A stretch of 64,000 bases of DNA, from the NCBI RefSeq assembly GCF_900112405.1, contig NZ_FOLI01000001.1:372001-436000 (forward strand), in the 5' to 3' direction. Every line of letters begins with the position of its first letter. Position 1 is the stretch's first letter. The stretch is from Fructobacillus durionis (lineage in GTDB: Bacteria; Bacillota; Bacilli; Lactobacillales; Lactobacillaceae). The notes below the pieces were generated by a model. It was not told where the DNA came from, made no database searches, and was given only the letters and a program-made list of their open reading frames with translations. Shown here piece by piece: positions 51,605 through 60,436 of this stretch. Position numbers and translations under genes: made by a program.

Positions 51605-52924
51605 ATGAACGAGCAAATTGAAAACAATCAAATTAATTCAGCCGGTCATTTGACGATTGGCGGCTGCGATGCCGTTGAATTAGCAAATGAATTCGGTACG
51701 CCTGTACTGGTTTACGATACTGCAGCAATCAAGACACAAATCCGACACTTCCAAGAAGTGTTTACACAAAACGATGTCGATTATGCAGTTTGTTACGCTA
51801 GCAAGGCCTTTGCTAACACGGCCATGTATCAACTAGTTAACCAAATGGACTGCCACATTGACGTGGTGTCCGAGGGTGAAATGAAGATGGCCATGCATGC
51901 CGGTTTCCCAGCTTCACGCATGACTTTTCACGGGAACAACAAATCCGCTGAAGAATTGCGTTTAGCAGTTACTTCCGGTATTGGCGTTATCGCTTTAGAT
52001 AACTTCCATGAGATTCAATTGCTGAGTCAAATCCTAGAAGAAACGAACCAGCAGGTTGATGTCATCCTGAGAATCACTCCGGGAATTTCAGCCCACACCC
52101 ACGAATATATTCAAACGGGTCAGGTTGATAGTAAATTTGGTTTTGATCTTGAATCAGGTCAGGCCGAAGAAGCATTGCAACTTGTTCTGAAAGAAGAGCG
52201 CATGAATATGCTTGGTGTACACGCCCACATCGGTTCACAAATCTTTGAACTAGCCGGTTTTGAAGGCGAGGGTGAAAAGCTCGTTGACCTAGCTGCTAGT
52301 TGGGAAAAGAAGTACGGTTATCAGACAAAAGTCTTAAACGTTGGTGGCGGATTCGGAATTCGTTACACATCCGATGACCGACCACTGGCTCCACAAGACT
52401 TTGTTAACACAATTATCAAAACCATCAAAGCTCGTACGAGCGAACTAGGCATTGCAACACCAGCCATTTGGATTGAACCTGGTCGTTCAATTGTCGGACC
52501 TGCCGGATACAGCTTGTATACCGTTGGATCACGTAAAGACGTGCCGGGCATTCGCTCTTACTTAGCTGTTGACGGCGGAATGGGTGATAACATTCGCCCC
52601 GCTTTATATGATGCAAAGTACGAAGCGGTCTTGGCGAACAACCCTGCAGCAGAAGCCGTTGAAACGGTACACGTTGCCGGAAAGTTCTGTGAATCAGGTG
52701 ACATCTTGATTCAGGAACAGGCATTGCCAGCTACAAAGCCTGGTGATATCTTGGCTGTCCTAAACACTGGAGCTTACGGTTACTCAATGGCTTCGAACTA
52801 CAACTTGAACCCCAAACCAGCGATTGTCTTTGCTGAAAACGGGAAGGCCACTTTGGTAACTCGTCGTGAACGAATTGAAGATTTGGAAGCACTAGATTTC
52901 AATTTAGACGGTTCAAGTAACTAA
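51605..52924 (+). CDS. lysA: Diaminopimelate decarboxylase
   Basis: Last step: meso-diaminopimelate to L-lysine. The PLP-binding Lys67 lies in VCYASKAFANTAMY. LNVGGGFGIRY binds the cofactor phosphate, and EPGRSIVGPAGYSLYTVG and GKFCESGDIL complete the active site. Length 439. GAGGGAGAG precedes the ATG. Being the first gene behind the riboswitch, it is directly repressed by its own product. Confidence 0.97.
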   Translation: MNEQIENNQINSAGHLTIGGCDAVELANEFGTPVLVYDTAAIKTQIRHFQEVFTQNDVDYAVCYASKAFANTAMYQLVNQMDCHIDVVSEGEMKMAMHAGFPASRMTFHGNNKSAEELRLAVTSGIGVIALDNFHEIQLLSQILEETNQQVDVILRITPGISAHTHEYIQTGQVDSKFGFDLESGQAEEALQLVLKEERMNMLGVHAHIGSQIFELAGFEGEGEKLVDLAASWEKKYGYQTKVLNVGGGFGIRYTSDDRPLAPQDFVNTIIKTIKARTSELGIATPAIWIEPGRSIVGPAGYSLYTVGSRKDVPGIRSYLAVDGGMGDNIRPALYDAKYEAVLANNPAAEAVETVHVAGKFCESGDILIQEQALPATKPGDILAVLNTGAYGYSMASNYNLNPKPAIVFAENGKATLVTRRERIEDLEALDFNLDGSSN

Positions 52925-52980
52925 AACGAAAAACACACTCAATAAAAATACTATTAATATAGAAGAAAAGGTACAAAAAC

Positions 52981-53685
52981 ATGGAAAAGATGACTGCAAA
53001 AGAAATCATTCAATACATTGGTTCCGCTCAGAAGCAAACACCAACAAAGGCCTACATTAAAGGTAATCTAGCGGATGTCACTTATCCCGAGGGTGTCAAA
53101 GTCTTCGGCGATGACCAAGTCGCCACCATTTTTGGTGACTGGTCAGCCGTTCAGGCCGTTATTGCCCAGGCTGGTGTAGAAGATTCTGAAATTGAAAACA
53201 ACGCCCGCAACTCAGCGGTGCCATTGTTGGATTTAAAGAACGTGAACGCCCGCATCGAACCAGGAACGGTGATTCGTGATCAGGTAACCATTGGCGACAA
53301 CGCCGTTATCATGATGGGTGCTGTCATTAACATCGGTTGTGAAATCGGTGCCAACTCCATGATTGACATGGGTGTTGTGATGGGGGGCCGTGCCGTTGTC
53401 GGTGAGCACTCACACATCGGGGCCGGCGCGGTTTTGGCCGGAGTTATTGAACCAGCATCCGCACAACCAGTTGTTATTGAAGATAACGTATTGGTCGGTG
53501 CCAACGCAGTTGTAATCGAAGGTGTTCGAGTAGGAAAGGGTGCGGTTGTCGCTGCTGGCGCAATTGTTACAAAGGATGTTGAACCCTACACCGTTGTTGC
53601 AGGAAACCCAGCACGTAAAGTCAAGGATGTCGACGCGAAGACGGAGTCGAAGACGACTTTGGAAGATGATTTAAGAAAGCTGTGA
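52981..53685 (+). CDS. dapD: Tetrahydrodipicolinate N-acetyltransferase
   Basis: Uses acetyl-CoA to acetylate tetrahydrodipicolinate; also called DapH. The C-terminal two thirds is a left-handed beta helix of hexapeptide repeats ([20 protein letters not shown], then [19 protein letters not shown]). This choice marks the acetyl branch, not the succinyl or dehydrogenase branch. It has 234 residues, and an ATG nine bases later is a second possible start. It overlaps the next gene by one base if that starts at 53685. Confidence 0.95.
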   Translation: MEKMTAKEIIQYIGSAQKQTPTKAYIKGNLADVTYPEGVKVFGDDQVATIFGDWSAVQAVIAQAGVEDSEIENNARNSAVPLLDLKNVNARIEPGTVIRDQVTIGDNAVIMMGAVINIGCEIGANSMIDMGVVMGGRAVVGEHSHIGAGAVLAGVIEPASAQPVVIEDNVLVGANAVVIEGVRVGKGAVVAAGAIVTKDVEPYTVVAGNPARKVKDVDAKTESKTTLEDDLRKL

Positions 53686-54842
53686 TGAGCATGTTAACGA
53701 AAGAAGATTTAATTCAAATTCGGCGTGATTTGCACCAGATTCCCGAGCTTGCGCTCGAGGAATTCCAAACACATGACTATTTACTGAAGGAAATCGCTCA
53801 ATTTAACCAGGAATTCCTGACGGTTCGCGAGTTACCAAAGCTGCCAACGGCCATTCTAGTTCGAGTTGAAGGGTCAAACCCAATCAAGACGATTGGCTAT
53901 CGTGCCGACATTGACGCACTTCCTGTTACGGAAGAAACGGGATTACCATTCTCCTCAAATCACGAGGGGGTTATGCACGCTTGTGGCCACGATATGCACA
54001 TGACAGTTGCTCTGGCTGTTCTCAATTACTTCTCTGAACACCAACCAAAGGACAACATGCTTTTCTTCTTCCAACCTGCTGAAGAAGAAAAGTGCGGTGG
54101 GCTATTGGCCTATGAAATGGGTGTTTTTGAAGGCGAATGGCGACCTGATGAATTCTACGGTTTGCACGATTCACCTGATTTGCCAGCCGGTACAATTGGC
54201 TGCCGAATGGGCACGCTTTTTGCCGGATCAACAGAAGTTGACGTTGACTTCATTGGTACTAGCGGACACGCGGCTTTCCCTCACAACGCGAACGACATGG
54301 TCGTTGCAGCATCTGCCTTTATCGGACAAATTCAAACGATTGTTTCTCGTAGCATTGACCCTGTTCGCTCCGGTGTTATTACCTTTGGTAAGTTTGAGGC
54401 CGGGACCATTCGTAATGTCATCACTGGAAAGGCTCACTTGGAAGGAACCATTCGTGGCCTTGAACAATCGATGATTGAAGAGCTTGTTGCTCGAATTAAG
54501 GACGTGGCTGAGGGAATCGCCCGTTCCTTCAACTGTGAAGTCGTACCAACCTTTGAACAGGGTGGTTACTTACCAGTCGAAAACAACCCTGAATTAACAA
54601 AGAACTTTATTGATTATATGGAAGCCAACCATGGCGACCAGTTCAAGTTAACGGAACCTGCGATGACCGGTGAGGATTTTGGTTACTTACTTTCCAAGAT
54701 TCCTGGCACGATGTTCTGGCTGGGAGTTGATGATAGCCATCCCCTCCATTCTTCCGAACTGAGTCCCAGTGAAGATGCTTTGGAACCTGGTGTAAAAGCC
54801 ATCGTTGATTTCCTAGAATACCGAATGCAAGAGGAGGCCTGA
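53685..54842 (+). CDS. N-acetyldiaminopimelate deacetylase
   Basis: M20 peptidase-family amidohydrolase that removes acetyl from N-acetyl-LL-diaminopimelate (often annotated dapL or ykuR-like). Metal motifs are [27 protein letters not shown] and [21 protein letters not shown] near the end is also typical. The start is uncertain between ATG 53685 and ATG 53691; 53685 overlaps the dapD stop. About 385 residues. Its place between dapD and dapA gives the substrate, since related M20 enzymes act on hippurate or auxin conjugates. Confidence 0.92.
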   Translation: MSMLTKEDLIQIRRDLHQIPELALEEFQTHDYLLKEIAQFNQEFLTVRELPKLPTAILVRVEGSNPIKTIGYRADIDALPVTEETGLPFSSNHEGVMHACGHDMHMTVALAVLNYFSEHQPKDNMLFFFQPAEEEKCGGLLAYEMGVFEGEWRPDEFYGLHDSPDLPAGTIGCRMGTLFAGSTEVDVDFIGTSGHAAFPHNANDMVVAASAFIGQIQTIVSRSIDPVRSGVITFGKFEAGTIRNVITGKAHLEGTIRGLEQSMIEELVARIKDVAEGIARSFNCEVVPTFEQGGYLPVENNPELTKNFIDYMEANHGDQFKLTEPAMTGEDFGYLLSKIPGTMFWLGVDDSHPLHSSELSPSEDALEPGVKAIVDFLEYRMQEEA

Positions 54843-54846
54843 GTTC

Positions 54847-55716
54847 ATGCTATTTGAAAACGCAGATTTGATGACAGCCATTATTACGCCTTTTGACGAG
54901 AATAATGAGATTGACTTTGATACCTTGGCAACGCTGACAGAACGTTACATTAACGAAGGACACCGTGGCTTTATCATTGGTGGAACAACGGGTGAAACGC
55001 CAACGTTGACACACGATGAAAAGCTGGCCCTGTATCGAAAGTTTGCTGAAATTGTGGCCGGACGAGTACCCGTTATTGCTGGTACCGGATCAAATAATAC
55101 GGCTGAAACGATCGACTTTACTAAGGAAGTTAGCCAAATCGACGGAATTGATGCCGCCTTGGTTGTGGTGCCTTACTATAACAAGCCAGACCAACGTCGT
55201 ATGACCGCTCATTTTGAAGCGGTTGCTGAAGAGGGTGGCCTACCAGTGGTGATTTACAACATCCCCGGCCGAACTGGTGTCACCATGAGTAACGAAACGG
55301 TTGTCGAATTGTCTAAGAATCCGAACATCGTCGGTGTTAAGCAGTGTACCAGCATGACTGATTTGGAATACTTGGTAGACCATACTGGCCATGACTTTGC
55401 CGTTTATTCTGGTGAAGATGCACAGGCACTCTTTGCCCGTGTAATCGGGGCCAATGGGGTCATTTCCGTTGCTTCCCATTTGTACGGACCACAGATGCGC
55501 GCCATGTATGACGCTTTGTATTCTGGAAACTATCAGGAAGCAGGTGTACTACAACGTTGGTTAACGCCAAAGATGAGCGCCTTGTTCATGTATCCATCCC
55601 CAGCGCCAGTTAAGGCACTGCTAGATGCCGAAGGTTATAAAGTCGGTGGCTGCCGCCTACCAATTCTTCCATTAAACGATGAAGAAATGGAAGCTCTCGC
55701 ACAAGCCATCCAGTAA
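54847..55716 (+). CDS. dapA: 4-hydroxy-tetrahydrodipicolinate synthase
   Basis: Condenses aspartate semialdehyde with pyruvate. The Schiff-base Lys165 lies in IVGVKQ and Tyr137 in [26 protein letters not shown] starts the active-site loop. Length 289. GAGGAGG lies just upstream, four bases after the deacetylase stop. Lysine feedback, weak in Gram-positive DapA, is probably replaced here by the riboswitch. Confidence 0.97.
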   Translation: MLFENADLMTAIITPFDENNEIDFDTLATLTERYINEGHRGFIIGGTTGETPTLTHDEKLALYRKFAEIVAGRVPVIAGTGSNNTAETIDFTKEVSQIDGIDAALVVVPYYNKPDQRRMTAHFEAVAEEGGLPVVIYNIPGRTGVTMSNETVVELSKNPNIVGVKQCTSMTDLEYLVDHTGHDFAVYSGEDAQALFARVIGANGVISVASHLYGPQMRAMYDALYSGNYQEAGVLQRWLTPKMSALFMYPSPAPVKALLDAEGYKVGGCRLPILPLNDEEMEALAQAIQ

Positions 55717-55728
55717 AGGAGATTACCA

Positions 55729-56502
55729 TTGATTAAAGTTATTATTGCTGGCTTCCGTGGTGCCATGGGCCAGCAAGCACTCCAAATGATCAAAGAGCAA
55801 GACAACCTAGAAGTTGTCGCTGTCTACTCGCCAAGCGCGAACGCTGAGAACGCGCAAGCAGCAGGTGTTGAAGCTGACACGCAGGTCTTCAACCAACTAG
55901 AGGACATCAAGGTCGAAGCTGACGTTTGGCTTGACTTTACTACGCCAGCAGCGGTTTTCGAGAACACGAAGTTTGCCATAGAACACGGTTATCAACCTGT
56001 GATTGGGACCACCGGACTGACTGATCAACAGGAAGAAGAACTAATGAACTTAGCCTCTGATAAAAAAGTCGGTGGCCTAATCGTACCGAACTTCTCACTG
56101 TCAGCCGTTCTGCTCATGAAGTTTTCAGAGGAAGCAGCGCAGTACTTCTCAGACGTTGAAGTAATTGAAATGCATCACGAAGATAAGAAGGATGCACCTT
56201 CTGGGACAGCCTTGATGACGGCCAAGCGAATCGATAAGGTTCGCAAGGCACACGAACAAGGTGACTCCAAGGAAACGATGCCAGGGGTTCGTGGCGCAGA
56301 CTTAAATGGCATTCGTATTCACGCTGTTCGCCTTCCAGGCTACGTTGCCCACGAGCAGGTTCTGTTCGGAGGGGAGGGGGAAGCTCTGACAATCCGTCAG
56401 GATAGCTTTAACCGTTCTTCCTTTATGAAGGGCGTGAAATTAGCCATTGAAAAAGTTCACACAGTCGACAAACTAACCATCGGGTTAGAGCAGGTTATGT
56501 AA
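55729..56502 (+). CDS. dapB: 4-hydroxy-tetrahydrodipicolinate reductase
   Basis: NAD(P)H-dependent reductase giving tetrahydrodipicolinate. The N-terminal IAGFRGAMGQQALQ binds the nucleotide. EMHHEDKKDAPSGTAL holds the catalytic His and Lys region, and GVRGADLNGIRIHAVRLPG follows. It starts with TTG at 55729 after AAAGGAGA; no in-frame ATG fits the conserved N-terminus. Length 257. Confidence 0.96.
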   Translation: MIKVIIAGFRGAMGQQALQMIKEQDNLEVVAVYSPSANAENAQAAGVEADTQVFNQLEDIKVEADVWLDFTTPAAVFENTKFAIEHGYQPVIGTTGLTDQQEEELMNLASDKKVGGLIVPNFSLSAVLLMKFSEEAAQYFSDVEVIEMHHEDKKDAPSGTALMTAKRIDKVRKAHEQGDSKETMPGVRGADLNGIRIHAVRLPGYVAHEQVLFGGEGEALTIRQDSFNRSSFMKGVKLAIEKVHTVDKLTIGLEQVM

Positions 56503-56518
56503 TCAGAAAGAAGCAAGT

Positions 56519-57712
56519 ATGCCGGAATTATTACCACAACTAGAAGATAGCTATAATCAGCGCCTTAACTTAGTTAAGCCATCCAAGATTCGTTCCTTTG
56601 ACAATCAGATTTCTGATATCGAAGGATTGGTTAAGCTGACCATCGGGGAACCCGACTTTGACACGCCAGATCACATCAAGAAGGCCGCTATTAAGGCTAT
56701 GCAGCAAAACCAAACGCACTACACGGCCCAAGCCGGCACAGCTGCACTACAAGAAGCGATTGCTGGATACCTCAAGCGACACCACGACCTGGTCTACTCA
56801 GCTCATAGTGAAATTGTTGCGACAGTTGGGGCAACGGAAGCGATTTACGCTATCTTGGAAACTTTGATTAATCCCGGTGATCAGTTTGTGATTCCAACTC
56901 CAGCCTTTGCGCTTTACGAGCCAATTATTAATTTACTTGGCGGTGAAGTCATTGATGTTGATACGTCAGAGACTGATTTTAAGCTTTCGCCTACGGTGCT
57001 TGAAAAAGTCTTATCCGAGAACGCCCGCGTTAAGGCAGTCTTCTTAAGCTATCCAAATAATCCTTCCGGTAGCACACTTTCTGAAGAAGAAGTTCATGCT
57101 TTAGCAAAAGTCATTAAGAAGCACCATGTCTTTGTCATTTCTGATGAGATTTACAGTGACTTGACCTACGATAAGCAACCATACTCAATTGCTCGTGATT
57201 TGCCAAAACAAACAATCTACATTTCAGGGGTTTCAAAATCCTATGCTATGACGGGTTGGCGAATCGGTTTCGTTGCTGCACCGGCAGACTTTATTGCTCG
57301 CCTACGTAAGATTCACGCCTTTATGGTGACTTGTCCATCGGCCATTGATCAGGCAGCCGCCGCAGAAGCCTTCCTGAATGGCGATGCCGATATTGATAAG
57401 ATGCGTTTCGAATACCGTGAACGTCGGAACGTCTTGTTCCAAGGACTAACTTCCATGGGACTGCGACCACTTTATCCAGAAGGGGCTTTCTACCTTTTCG
57501 TTCCAGTTCCTGAATCATTCCAAAATGATGATGAACTCTTTGCCTTCCGATTAGCACGAATGGCAAAGGTCGGTGTAATTCCGGGTTCTGCTTTTGGAAA
57601 CGGCGGTAAGGGATATGTACGCTTATCTTATGCAGCCTCAATGGATAGTATTAAGGAAGCACTCCGTCGAATTAAAACGGCTCTTAACGATGGCGTCTTT
57701 GTAAATGATTAA
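56519..57712 (+). CDS. patA: Aminotransferase, N-acetyl-LL-diaminopimelate type (PatA)
   Basis: Class I PLP aminotransferase. The cofactor Lys240 lies in SGVSKSYAMTGWRIGF, and SYPNNPSGSTLSE and VISDEIYSDLTY are standard. The operon position between dapB and asd points to transamination of N-acetyl-2-amino-6-oxopimelate, the only acetyl-branch step not otherwise covered. Other aromatic or branched aminotransferases share the motifs, so the substrate is inferred from context. Length 397. Confidence 0.93.
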   Translation: MPELLPQLEDSYNQRLNLVKPSKIRSFDNQISDIEGLVKLTIGEPDFDTPDHIKKAAIKAMQQNQTHYTAQAGTAALQEAIAGYLKRHHDLVYSAHSEIVATVGATEAIYAILETLINPGDQFVIPTPAFALYEPIINLLGGEVIDVDTSETDFKLSPTVLEKVLSENARVKAVFLSYPNNPSGSTLSEEEVHALAKVIKKHHVFVISDEIYSDLTYDKQPYSIARDLPKQTIYISGVSKSYAMTGWRIGFVAAPADFIARLRKIHAFMVTCPSAIDQAAAAEAFLNGDADIDKMRFEYRERRNVLFQGLTSMGLRPLYPEGAFYLFVPVPESFQNDDELFAFRLARMAKVGVIPGSAFGNGGKGYVRLSYAASMDSIKEALRRIKTALNDGVFVND

Positions 57713-57724
57713 GGAGATAAGAAA

Positions 57725-58783
57725 ATGAGAACTTATAACGTTGCGATTCTAGGTGCTACAGGGGCTGTTGGAACTCGTTTAGTTCAACAACTCGAACAAT
57801 CAACAATTCCCGTGGCCTCTGTTAAACTGTTAGCTTCTGCTCGGTCAGCTGGTAAGAAAGCGACTTTTAAGGGAGAAGAAGTGACGATTGAAGAAGCCAC
57901 TCCTGAAGCCTTCGTAGGCATCGACATCGTTCTTGCTTCTGCTGGTGGTTCAGTTTCAAAGCGTCTGCTCCCTGAAGCTGTAAAACGTGGCGCTGTTTGT
58001 ATCGACAATACTTCTGCCTTCCGAATGGACCCAGAAGTGCCACTGGTTGTGCCTGAGGTAAACCCAGAACAGTTGAAGAAGCACCATGGCATCATTGCCA
58101 ACCCAAATTGTTCAACCATTCAGATGGTGGTTGCTTTGAAACCCGTTTTTGAGAAGTTCGGTATTGAACAGGTGATTGTGTCAACTTACCAGGCCGCTTC
58201 TGGTGCAGGCCAATCTGCCTTGAACGAGTTTTTCCAGGAAAGTCGCGACTACTTGGATGATAAGGAAATGTCAGCCGAGATTCTGCCAACGGCCAGTGAT
58301 AAGAAGCACTACCCATTAGCCTTTAACTTGCTTCCTCAAATCGACGTCTTTGAGGACGAAGGTTACACCCATGAAGAATGGAAGATGATTCACGAAACAA
58401 AGAAGATTCTCTTGAACGATATGAATGCTACTGACCTTAAGGTGACAGCAACCTGTGTTCGTGTTCCCGTCCCAATTTCACACGGAGAATCGGTTTACGT
58501 TCAAGTCAAGGATAAGAAAGCAACCGCTCAAGATATTCGAGCAGCGATTGCCGAAGGGGAGGGGATTGTGCTACAAGATGACCCATCACAGCAAATTTAC
58601 CCTCAACCATTGAATGCCGTTGGAACACGGGAAACGTATGTTGGTCGTATCCGTCCTGATCAAGAAAACGCCGGAGCATTCAACATGTGGGTTGTTTCAG
58701 ATAACCTCCTAAAAGGAGCAGCTTGGAACACCGTAGAAATCGCGGAACGTTTGGTTTCAGAAGACTTGGTACATCCACAATAA
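57725..58783 (+). CDS. asd: Aspartate-semialdehyde dehydrogenase
   Basis: Reduces aspartyl phosphate to aspartate semialdehyde with NADPH. The nucleotide motif is [16 protein letters not shown] and the catalytic Cys129 lies in [25 protein letters not shown] follows. Length 352. AAGGAGAT precedes the ATG, twelve bases after patA. It is the last gene of the lysA operon and is followed by a terminator. With lysC it completes aspartate to lysine inside this window. Confidence 0.97.
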   Translation: MRTYNVAILGATGAVGTRLVQQLEQSTIPVASVKLLASARSAGKKATFKGEEVTIEEATPEAFVGIDIVLASAGGSVSKRLLPEAVKRGAVCIDNTSAFRMDPEVPLVVPEVNPEQLKKHHGIIANPNCSTIQMVVALKPVFEKFGIEQVIVSTYQAASGAGQSALNEFFQESRDYLDDKEMSAEILPTASDKKHYPLAFNLLPQIDVFEDEGYTHEEWKMIHETKKILLNDMNATDLKVTATCVRVPVPISHGESVYVQVKDKKATAQDIRAAIAEGEGIVLQDDPSQQIYPQPLNAVGTRETYVGRIRPDQENAGAFNMWVVSDNLLKGAAWNTVEIAERLVSEDLVHPQ

Positions 58784-58790
58784 TCATTTT

Positions 58791-58822
58791 AAAAGTCCTA
58801 ATTAACCTTAGGACTTTTTTTA
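58791..58822 (+). terminator. Terminator of the lysine operon
   Basis: AAAGTCCTAA (58792-58801) pairs with TTAGGACTTT (58808-58817), followed by more T. Confidence 0.85.
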
Positions 58823-59053
58823 TTTGTCTTAAAAAGGTAGCTGTTGAACATTCGTCTTTTAATAATATTTAACTAAAATGTAATATAAAGTTCGTTTTTA
58901 ATTAGAATATTCATCTGGATTCCCGTTGAATATTCATTTAATCTAACAGATAATAGGTTAGTAAGCGAATGATTGGTTGCGTTTAATCCGACTTTATCAT
59001 TCAAATACGAATGATATTGTTAGTTGTCGTATTTTTAGGAGAAAAACAGAAAA
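58823..59053 (+). promoter_or_regulatory. Dyad-rich control region of the PhnD-like gene
   Basis: This gene-free, AT-rich stretch repeats GAAT/ATTC words. AGAATATTCA (58904-58913) and the perfect palindrome TGAATATTCA (58927-58936) lie 23 bp apart. ATCATTC (58996-59002) and GAATGAT (59009-59015) form a 7-bp inverted repeat that overlaps an extended -10, TG-A-TATTGT (59012-59020). CTAAC/GTTAG arms lie between. This looks like a multi-site operator; the regulator is unknown. Confidence 0.5.
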
Positions 59054-59998
59054 ATGAAAAAACTTCTTGTTGCCGTTGCGGTCGTTATTATCGCCGTTGG
59101 AGGATTCTTTGCTTTTAATGCAAGCGGGAAAAAATCCGACGCTGACTCCAGTAAGAAATCGTCGAAGATGGACTTGAAGGAATTGAATCTTCAATTCGTT
59201 CCATCAATTAACTCAGATACCTTGGTAGCCAAGGCTAAGCCACTGGAACAACTATTGGGTAAAGAATTGGGCATTCCGGTCCACGTATCACTTGGAACTA
59301 GTGGTAACAGTGTCGTTGAAGCACTTGGTTCTAAGAAAGTCGATGCATCCTTCCTATCACCTGATTCTTATGTTCAAGCTCACAAGTTGTACGGTGCTAA
59401 GGCGTTGTTGCAATCAACCCGTTACGGTATCAAGAAGGACAACACTGGAGAATCAACTGGTAAGCTCGTTGATAACTACAGTTCATTCGTTATTGTTGGT
59501 AAGAACTCCGGCATCAACTCAGTGAAGGACTTGAAGGGGAAGAAAATCGCCGTTCAAGGCCCATCATCTGCTGCCGGTTACGTTTACCCAGCTGTTGAGT
59601 TGAACAAGAAGGGCATTAACGTCCTGAAGGAATCAACGCTTGTCCAAGTTAAGGGACACGATCAAGCCGTTATGTCTGTCTTGGATGGCGATGTTGACGC
59701 AGCCTTTATCTTCGGTGACGCTCGAAACGTTGTAAAGAAGGATCAACCAGACGTCTTCAATAAGACAAAGATTTTGTATGCCACAAGCGGTATTCCAAAC
59801 GATACAGTAACTGTACGTAAAGGAATTAGCTCATCTGATGATCAAAAGATTAAGGATGCTTTGAAGAAGATTGCCAAGACTGATGAAGGTAAGAAAGTCT
59901 TGAAGAACATCTACTCATGGGATGGTGTTGCCGATTCAAAGGACTCAAACTTTGACACAGTGCGCGAGTACAACAAGCAAGTAGCGAAGTTGCAGTAA
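59054..59998 (+). CDS. PhnD-like phosphate/phosphonate solute-binding protein
   Basis: Periplasmic-binding-type protein related to PhnD, which captures phosphonates, phosphite or similar oxyanions for an ABC importer. The first 25 residues are a hydrophobic signal or anchor (LLVAVAVVIIAVGGFFAF). No lipobox Cys follows, so it is either membrane-anchored or released, unlike typical Gram-positive binding lipoproteins. Body motifs are ASFLSPDSYVQAH, DLKGKKIAVQGPSSAAGYVYP and VKGHDQAVMSVLDGDVDAAF. No ATPase or permease gene lies nearby; the ligand is unknown. GGAGAAA precedes the ATG. Confidence 0.87.
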   Translation: MKKLLVAVAVVIIAVGGFFAFNASGKKSDADSSKKSSKMDLKELNLQFVPSINSDTLVAKAKPLEQLLGKELGIPVHVSLGTSGNSVVEALGSKKVDASFLSPDSYVQAHKLYGAKALLQSTRYGIKKDNTGESTGKLVDNYSSFVIVGKNSGINSVKDLKGKKIAVQGPSSAAGYVYPAVELNKKGINVLKESTLVQVKGHDQAVMSVLDGDVDAAFIFGDARNVVKKDQPDVFNKTKILYATSGIPNDTVTVRKGISSSDDQKIKDALKKIAKTDEGKKVLKNIYSWDGVADSKDSNFDTVREYNKQVAKLQ

Positions 59999-60018
59999 TG
60001 ATAAATTAGTAAAAATAC

Positions 60019-60063
60019 AAAAAGCAGGAAACCGTCTATAAAGGCGATTTACCTGCTTTTTTT
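60019..60063 (+). terminator. Terminator after the PhnD-like gene
   Basis: AAAAAGCAGG (60019-60028) pairs with CCTGCTTTTT (60052-60061), extended by an inner imperfect stem, then further T. Confidence 0.8.
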
Positions 60064-60098
60064 CATTGAGCATATCTACAATATCTCAATGTCAAACA

Positions 60099-60107
60099 TG
60101 CTATAAT
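60099..60107 (+). promoter_or_regulatory. Toxin promoter (extended -10)
   Basis: TG-C-TATAAT with a perfect hexamer at 60102-60107; expected start near 60114, giving a 5' leader of about 94 bases before the toxin ATG. Confidence 0.6.
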
Positions 60108-60132
60108 CACTTTGCAAACAAGTGAAGATGGT

Positions 60133-60205
60133 GGCTATCCTGGAAAGGTGGTGGTGCCGATGATTTCAAAATCATGACCCCAAACATCCTAGGAAAGGAG
60201 AAGCC
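60133..60205 (+). promoter_or_regulatory. Leader structure hiding the toxin ribosome site
   Basis: GGCT-A-TCCT (60133-60141) can pair with AGGA-GA-AGCC (60196-60205), eight base pairs that cover the ribosome-binding AGGAG three to ten bases before the ATG. An inner hairpin ATGATT/AATCAT (60160-60175) closes the domain. This fits a translationally inactive full-length toxin mRNA, known from type I systems; whether the RNA is processed is unknown. Confidence 0.5.
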
Positions 60206-60207
60206 TG

Positions 60208-60312
60208 ATGTCTGTAATGGACGTCTTAACGCTGCTGATAGCGTTTGGAATACTTATTCTGACGTTTATTGGCATCGTCATTGACCTAATCAAATTAAGT
60301 CAAAAAAAATAA
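60208..60312 (+). CDS. Type I toxin-like small hydrophobic peptide
   Basis: A 34-residue peptide: a short N-terminus (MSVMDVLTLLIAFG), one membrane helix over about residues 6-27 (ILILTFIGIVIDLI), and a polar basic tail (KLSQKK). This is the form of the 'putative holin-like toxin' peptides of lactic acid bacteria, which insert into the membrane and stop growth when overproduced. AGGAAAGGAG ends eight bases before the ATG. A convergent promoter and a terminator inside the last codons predict an antisense RNA. Toxicity is inference from family form and locus layout. Confidence 0.72.
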   Translation: MSVMDVLTLLIAFGILILTFIGIVIDLIKLSQKK

Positions 60313-60345
60313 CCATCTTAGACTGTGACAAGCTAATGGTTATTT
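60307..60345. terminator. Hairpin shared by toxin mRNA 3' region and antisense RNA
   Basis: AAATAACCAT (60307-60316) pairs with ATGGTTATTT (60336-60345). On the minus strand it is followed by eight T, so it mainly terminates the antisense RNA. Confidence 0.6.
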
Positions 60346-60387
60346 ATTAATCTATAAGGCTAGCCACCGTTAACTGGTTTGCTAGGG

Positions 60388-60417
60388 AAACGGTGCTGTT
60401 GAGTCAGCATCGTTTTT
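60388..60417 (+). terminator. Terminator of the toxin mRNA
   Basis: AAACGGTGCTG (60388-60398) pairs with CAGCATCGTTT (60405-60415, one G-T), followed by T at 60413-60417. It would give a toxin transcript of about 300 bases that overlaps the antisense RNA. Confidence 0.65.
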
Positions 60418-60427
60418 CTGTACACTC

Positions 60428-60436
60428 ATTATAACA
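60428..60436 (-). promoter_or_regulatory. Antisense RNA promoter (extended -10)
   Basis: Read on the minus strand, TG-T-TATAAT with a perfect hexamer; no clear -35. Confidence 0.55.

Larger units (their letters stand above)
60302..60421 (-). ncRNA. Predicted antisense antitoxin RNA
   Basis: A minus-strand extended -10, TG-T-TATAAT (60436-60428), predicts transcription from about 60421 leftward. It would stop at a 10-bp hairpin (60336-60345 with 60307-60316) followed on that strand by eight T, the complement of the A run in the last toxin codons. The RNA, about 120 bases, would be fully complementary to the 3' part of the toxin mRNA. It contains a 5' stem-loop (60388-60398 with 60405-60415) that may start pairing. 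Confidence 0.6.

Noticed and set aside
59054-59998. Lipoprotein call for the PhnD-like protein
   Set aside because: No cysteine follows the hydrophobic N-terminus, so there is no lipobox.
60208-60312. Phage holin or prophage remnant
   Set aside because: No phage gene is nearby, and the antisense promoter and leader pairing fit a type I toxin-antitoxin locus better.
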